64,000 bases of DNA, taken from Streptomyces pyxinae (lineage in GTDB: Bacteria; Actinomycetota; Actinomycetes; Streptomycetales; Streptomycetaceae). The stretch covers positions 124,001 to 188,000 of the forward strand of contig NZ_JANUGQ010000013.1 of the NCBI RefSeq assembly GCF_024756275.1, written 5' to 3'. The notes under the pieces were generated by a model that was given only the letters and a program-made list of their open reading frames with translations, searched no databases and had not been told where the DNA came from. Numbering within the stretch: position 1 is the first letter of the stretch; every line of letters starts with the position of its first letter. Shown here piece by piece: positions 59,948 through 64,000 of this stretch. The position numbers and the translations under genes were made by a program.

Positions 59948-62686
59948 TCAGTGCGCGGCGGACTCCCAGTCCGGGCCGACGCCCACCGACACGTCCAGCG
60001 GGGCGCGGAGCTCCACCGCGCCGGCCATCTCGTGGCGGACGATCCGCTCCACCTCGGTCCGCTCGCCGGGCGCCAGCTCCAGCACGATTTCGTCGTGCAC
60101 CTGGAGCAGCATCCGGGAGGTGAGGCCCGCCTCGATCAGTGCCCGGTCCACGCCCAGCATGGCCACCTTGACGATGTCGGCGGCGGTGCCCTGGATGGGG
60201 GCGTTCAGCGCCATCCGCTCGGCCGCCTCCCGGCGCTGGCGGTTGTCGCTGTTGAGGTCCGGGAGGTACCTGCGGCGGCCCAGCATGGTCTGGGTGTAGC
60301 CGGTGGCCCGCGCCTCGTCCACCACCCGGCGGAGGTAGTCCCGGACGCCACCGAACCGCTCGAAGTAGGTGTCCATCAGGGCCCGGGCCTCGCCCGCGTC
60401 GATGTTCAGCTGCTGGGAGAGGCCGAACGCGGAGAGGCCGTAGGCGAGTCCGTACGACATGGCCTTGATCTTGCGGCGCATCTCGGCGTCCACCGCGTCC
60501 CGCCCGACCCCGAACACCTGGGAGGCGACGGTGGTGTGCAGGTCCTCGCCGGAGGTGAAGGCGTCGATCAGGCCCTGGTCCTCGGAGAGATGGGCCATCA
60601 CCCGCAGCTCGATCTGGCTGTAGTCGGCCGTCATCAGGGCCTCGTACCCCTCGCCGACCACGAAGCCGTGCCGGATGGCGCGGCCCTCGTCGGTGCGGAC
60701 CGGCACGTTCTGCAGGTTGGGCTCGGTGGAGGAGAGCCGGCCGGTGGCGGCGACGATCTGGCTGAAGGTGGTGTGGATCCGGCCGTCGGCGGCGATCGTC
60801 TTGATCAGCCCCTCGACGGTGGAGCGCAGCCGGGCCTGCTCGCGGTGGCGGAGCATGATCACCGGAAGCTCGTGCTCGGTCTGCGCGGCCAGCCAGGCCA
60901 GCGCGTCGGCGTCGGTGGTGTAGCCGGTCTTGGTCTTCTTGGTCTTGGGGAGGTTCAGCTCCCCGAAGAAGACCTCCTGGAGCTGCTTGGGCGAGCCGAG
61001 GTTGAACTCGTGGCCCACCGAGTCGTGCGCCTCCTTGACCGCCTGCTGGACGGCCCCGGCGAACTGCTGCTCCATCTTCTCCAGATGGGCCCGGTCGGCG
61101 GAGATGCCGGCCCGCTCCAGCCGGGCGAGCAGCGCGGAGGTGGGCAGCTCCACGTCGTGCAGCAGCCCGGTGGCGCCGACCTCTTCGAGCCGCCCGCCCA
61201 GCGCCTCCCCGAGGTCGAGCACGGCCCGGGCCTGGGACATCAGGGCGTCCGCCTCGGCCTGCTCGTCGGTGCCGAAGGCGAGCTGGCCGTCGGCGGCGGC
61301 CGGGGCCAGCTCGCGGTGCAGGTACTCGACGGAGAGGGCGTCCAGCGCGAAGGAGCGGCGGCCGGGCTTGACCAGGTAGGCGGCGAGGGCGGTGTCCATG
61401 GTGATGCCCTCGACGCGCCAGCCGTGCTCGGGGAAGACCCGCAGCACGTCCTTGGCGTTGTGCAGCACCTTGGGCCGGGCCGGGTCGGCCAGCCAGGCGG
61501 CGAAGGCCCGGTCGTCGGCCTCGTCCAGCCGGGTGGTGTCGAACCAGGCGGCCGGGCCGTCGGCGGTGGCGAGCGCGATCTCGCTGACATCGCCGACGCC
61601 CAGCGCCCAGGCGGCGACGGTGGCGACGCCGAGCGGCCGGTCGCCGTGCCGCTCCAGCCAGGGGCCCAGCTCGCCGGCGCCCAGCACCGCGCCGTCCAGC
61701 TCGATCCCGGCCTCGGGGGCCGGGGGCTCCTCCTCGACGGCGCCCGGGTCGACCGCGAGCAGCCGCTCCCGGAGGCTGGGGTTGCGGATCTCCAGGACCT
61801 CCAGGAAGCCCTTGAGCGCCGACCGGTCGTACGGCGAGCGCTCCAGGTCGGCCACGGCCTTCGGCAGCTCGACGTCCCGGACCAGCTCGGTGAGGTGGCG
61901 GTTGAGCTTGACGGCCTCCAGGTGGTCCCGGAGGGCCTGGCCGGCCTTGCCCTTCACCTCGTCGGCGCGCTCGACCAGCTCGGCGAAGGAACCGAACTGG
62001 CTGATCCACTTGGTGGCGGTCTTCTCACCGACGCCCGGGATGCCGGGCAGATTGTCGGACGGGTCGCCGCGCAGGGCGGCGAAGTCCGGGTACTGCTGGG
62101 GCGAGAGCCCGTACTTCTCCCGCACCTTGTCCGGGGTGAACCGGGTCAGCTCGGAGACGCCCTTGGTCGGGTAGAGCACGGTGACGTGGTCGGAGACGAG
62201 CTGGAAGGAGTCCCGGTCGCCGGTGACGATCAGCACCTCGAAGCCGGCCGCCTCGGCCTGGGTGGCAAGGGTGGCGATGATGTCGTCCGCCTCGAAGCCG
62301 TCCACCGCGAACCGGACGGCGTTCATGGTGTCGAGCAGCTCCCCGATCAGCTCGACCTGTCCCTTGAACTCGTCGGGGGTCTTGGAGCGGTTCGCCTTGT
62401 ACTCCGGGAAGTCCTGGGAGCGCCAGGTCTTCCGGGAGACGTCGAACGCCACCGCGAAGTGCGTGGGCTGCTCGTCACGCAGGGTGTTGGCCAGCATCGA
62501 CGCGAAGCCGTAGATGGCGTTGGTCGGCTGGCCGCCCGCGGTGGTGAAGTTCTCCGCGGGCAGCGCGAAGAACGCCCGGTAGGCCAGCGAGTGCCCGTCC
62601 ATGAGGAGCAGTCGGGGACGGTTCTCCGGGGTCTTCGGGCTCTTCGGAGGCTGGTCTGGAGTCTTCTTCGATGCTGTCTCGGCCAC
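59948..62686 (-). CDS. polA: DNA polymerase I
   Basis: PolA fills gaps after excision repair and processes Okazaki fragments. The 912-residue protein has an N-terminal 5'-nuclease (LLLMDGHSLAYRAFFALP, VTGDRDSFQLVSD, LPGIPGVGEKTATKWI), a middle region corresponding to the 3'-5' exonuclease fold, and the polymerase domain. Polymerase motif A is MTADYSQIELRVMAHLSED, the O-helix region is RRKIKAMSYGLAYGLSAFG and motif C is LLQVHDEIVLE. The middle domain lacks the acidic exonuclease residues (for example VLHNAKDVLRVFPEHG), as in Taq-like and other actinobacterial enzymes. The GTG start at 62686 has AGGA upstream; an earlier in-frame start is unlikely. Confidence 0.96.
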   Translation of the reverse strand: MAETASKKTPDQPPKSPKTPENRPRLLLMDGHSLAYRAFFALPAENFTTAGGQPTNAIYGFASMLANTLRDEQPTHFAVAFDVSRKTWRSQDFPEYKANRSKTPDEFKGQVELIGELLDTMNAVRFAVDGFEADDIIATLATQAEAAGFEVLIVTGDRDSFQLVSDHVTVLYPTKGVSELTRFTPDKVREKYGLSPQQYPDFAALRGDPSDNLPGIPGVGEKTATKWISQFGSFAELVERADEVKGKAGQALRDHLEAVKLNRHLTELVRDVELPKAVADLERSPYDRSALKGFLEVLEIRNPSLRERLLAVDPGAVEEEPPAPEAGIELDGAVLGAGELGPWLERHGDRPLGVATVAAWALGVGDVSEIALATADGPAAWFDTTRLDEADDRAFAAWLADPARPKVLHNAKDVLRVFPEHGWRVEGITMDTALAAYLVKPGRRSFALDALSVEYLHRELAPAAADGQLAFGTDEQAEADALMSQARAVLDLGEALGGRLEEVGATGLLHDVELPTSALLARLERAGISADRAHLEKMEQQFAGAVQQAVKEAHDSVGHEFNLGSPKQLQEVFFGELNLPKTKKTKTGYTTDADALAWLAAQTEHELPVIMLRHREQARLRSTVEGLIKTIAADGRIHTTFSQIVAATGRLSSTEPNLQNVPVRTDEGRAIRHGFVVGEGYEALMTADYSQIELRVMAHLSEDQGLIDAFTSGEDLHTTVASQVFGVGRDAVDAEMRRKIKAMSYGLAYGLSAFGLSQQLNIDAGEARALMDTYFERFGGVRDYLRRVVDEARATGYTQTMLGRRRYLPDLNSDNRQRREAAERMALNAPIQGTAADIVKVAMLGVDRALIEAGLTSRMLLQVHDEIVLELAPGERTEVERIVRHEMAGAVELRAPLDVSVGVGPDWESAAH

Positions 62687-63257
62687 GGGGACGATCCTGC
62701 CACGGACCGCCGACAATCCCCGACCCGCGCCCGGCCCCGCCGCCGCCCGGGCCGCGCCGACCCGGGCCGACGGCTCCCCCCACCCGGCGGCGACGGCCGT
62801 CCGGGCCGTCGCCCGCCCGGTCCGGCCGGGGCAGCGTCCGGGGCCACCGCCGGCCCGGCGGGCGATCCGGCCCGGCGGGCGGCCCCGGCATGGCCCGGCG
62901 GGCGACCCGGCTCGGCTGGGGCCCGCGCCCGGCCACCTGGACTCCCGGCCGGGGCCCAGCCCGGGTGGGCCGGGCGCCCGGATGGCCGGGAGTCACCCGC
63001 GCTCGCGCCCTTGTCGGTGGGGCGTGACAGGATCGGAGACGTAGCCGTGCAGCCGTATGTCCCCGGTCGTCGCCCGCGCGGGGGTCGGAGCCGTACGGCC
63101 CACGGGTACGCGGCGTACCGACGTGAAACGGCGTACACCGCGTACACCCTGTACACCGCGCACGCCGGTTGACATCCGCAACGCGGTGTACCACCGACAC
63201 GCACCGGCGTATGCGCGCCGATCGACCGCGGCAGCGGGGAGAGCGAGGGGGAGCCCG
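62687..63257. other. Divergent spacer between polA and the oxidoreductase gene
   Basis: Bases 62810-62960 are low-complexity with repeated ggcccggcgggcg blocks. Near the oxidoreductase gene, GTACACC occurs at 63133, 63142 and 63151 with an exact 9-bp period, and its reverse complement GGTGTAC lies at 63185. This may be an operator. I see no gene in the 571 bases. Confidence 0.65.
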
Positions 63258-64000
63258 ATGGCCAGCAAGCCGCCGGCAGGGGATCCGGTCCAGGACGCGC
63301 CGCGGGTCGAGGAGCCGCATCACGCGGCGGCCGGGCTGCCCGCGATCGGGCACACCCTCCGGATGTCGCACGCCCAGATGGGGCTCGCCCGCACCGCCCG
63401 GACGCTCCTCCGGGTGAACCAGAAGCAGGGCTTCGACTGCCCCGGCTGCGCCTGGCCGGAGGGCGACAAGCGGCATGTCGCGGAGTTCTGCGAGAACGGC
63501 GCCAAGGCGGTGGCCGAGGAGGCCACGCTCCGCCGGGTCACCCCCGACTTCTTCGCCGGGCACCCGGTGGCGGAGCTGGCCGAGCGCAGCGGCTACTGGC
63601 TGGGCCAGCAGGGCCGGCTCACCCATCCGATGCTGCTGGACGCGGGCGCCGACCGGTACACGCCGGTGAGCTGGGAGGACGCCTTCGCGCTGATCGCGGA
63701 GGAGCTGACCGCGCTGGACTCCCCCGACGAGGCGGTCTTCTACACCTCGGGGCGGACCAGCAACGAGGCGGCGTTCCTGCTCCAGCTCCTCGCCCGGGAG
63801 TTCGGCACCAACAATCTGCCGGACTGCTCCAACATGTGCCACGAGTCCTCCGGCTCCGCCCTGGTCGAGACGATCGGGGTCGGCAAGGGCAGCGTCTCGC
63901 TGGAGGACCTCCACCGGGCGGATCTGATCGTGGTCGCCGGGCAGAATCCGGGCACCAACCACCCCCGGATGCTCTCGGCGCTGGAGAAGGCGAAGGAGTC
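63258..64000 (+). CDS. Molybdopterin-dependent oxidoreductase (FdhF/YdeP type), N-terminal part
   Basis: The first 247 codons lie in the window; the gene continues to the right. The sequence resembles the alpha subunit family of formate dehydrogenase-like (YdeP) molybdopterin enzymes: NQKQGFDCPGCAWPEGD near residue 54, with a CPGC pair, FCENGAKAVAEEAT, and RYTPVSWEDAFALIAEEL, and then FYTSGRTSNEAAFLLQLLAR, NMCHESSGSALVETIGVGKG and DLIVVAGQNPGTNHPRML. These proteins bind molybdopterin guanine dinucleotide and often an Fe-S cluster. The substrate is unknown. ATG 63258 has a GGGGGAG site. There is no export signal, so it is probably cytoplasmic. Confidence 0.9.
   Translation, partial: MASKPPAGDPVQDAPRVEEPHHAAAGLPAIGHTLRMSHAQMGLARTARTLLRVNQKQGFDCPGCAWPEGDKRHVAEFCENGAKAVAEEATLRRVTPDFFAGHPVAELAERSGYWLGQQGRLTHPMLLDAGADRYTPVSWEDAFALIAEELTALDSPDEAVFYTSGRTSNEAAFLLQLLAREFGTNNLPDCSNMCHESSGSALVETIGVGKGSVSLEDLHRADLIVVAGQNPGTNHPRMLSALEKAKE

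Overview
This window is a chromosomal segment of a very GC-rich actinobacterium, almost certainly a Streptomyces. The evidence is the extreme third-position GC, many GTG/TTG starts, long mirror-frame open reading frames, and the gene order itself: tkt-tal-zwf-opcA-pgl, pgi, secG-tpiA-pgk-gap, whiA-yvcK-rapZ-uvrC, uvrA, uvrB, a long chaplin, rpsA and polA. This is core-chromosome content. I saw no tRNA, rRNA, CRISPR array, insertion sequence, integrase or prophage gene.

Layout. Bases 1-4870 (+) hold the 3' end of transketolase and the tal-zwf-opcA-pgl run of the pentose phosphate pathway. Three of these junctions are tight or overlapping, and a strong hairpin ends the run. A small secreted protein (5137-5499) follows. 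From 5509 to 20599 almost everything is on the minus strand: a pair of membrane PH-domain proteins, pgi, an RbpA-family RNA polymerase-binding protein, secG, tpiA-pgk-gap, and the overlapping uvrC-rapZ-yvcK-whiA cluster. From 20861 to 28591 there is a secreted cysteine-protease module with a divergent regulator, a Rieske lipoprotein, uvrA and a mycothiol-dependent isomerase-family gene. From 28601 to 36918 come an MBL-fold hydrolase, a ter-type stress cluster (TerC, a TerD fused to a degenerate FtsK-like domain, and a short TerD), uvrB and an MHYT sensor. From 37328 to 41231 are ogt, a cupin, psuG with a PfkB kinase, and a uridine-kinase-like protein without a P-loop. From 41353 to 47227 are a long chaplin, a SWIM zinc-finger protein and an SNF2 helicase. 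The rest holds small proteins, coaE, a PAC2 protein, rpsA, a methyltransferase with an HrpB-like helicase, a secreted lytic transglycosylase, a DUF4184-type membrane protein, polA and the start of a molybdopterin oxidoreductase.

The genes form recognisable functional sets. One is central carbon metabolism: oxidative and non-oxidative pentose phosphate steps plus lower glycolysis, with YvcK and RapZ next to them. Another is nucleotide excision repair and gap filling (uvrA, uvrB, uvrC, polA, ogt). A third is development and cell surface (whiA, chaplin). A fourth is the metal/stress ter system.

The most unusual property is the number of short tandem-repeat arrays. Several lie directly beside a stop codon: whiA, terC, the kinase-like gene, SNF2, polA, the Rieske gene and uvrA. 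Others sit inside proteins: a DQR tract in HrpB, a duplication in UvrC, and low-complexity ends on OpcA, RapZ and UvrA. The clearest case is 43653-44282. There fourteen 39-bp units fill the space between two near-identical 26-bp copies of the SNF2/SWIM junction. They make a 209-codon open frame that is coupled by ATGA overlaps to the genes on both sides.
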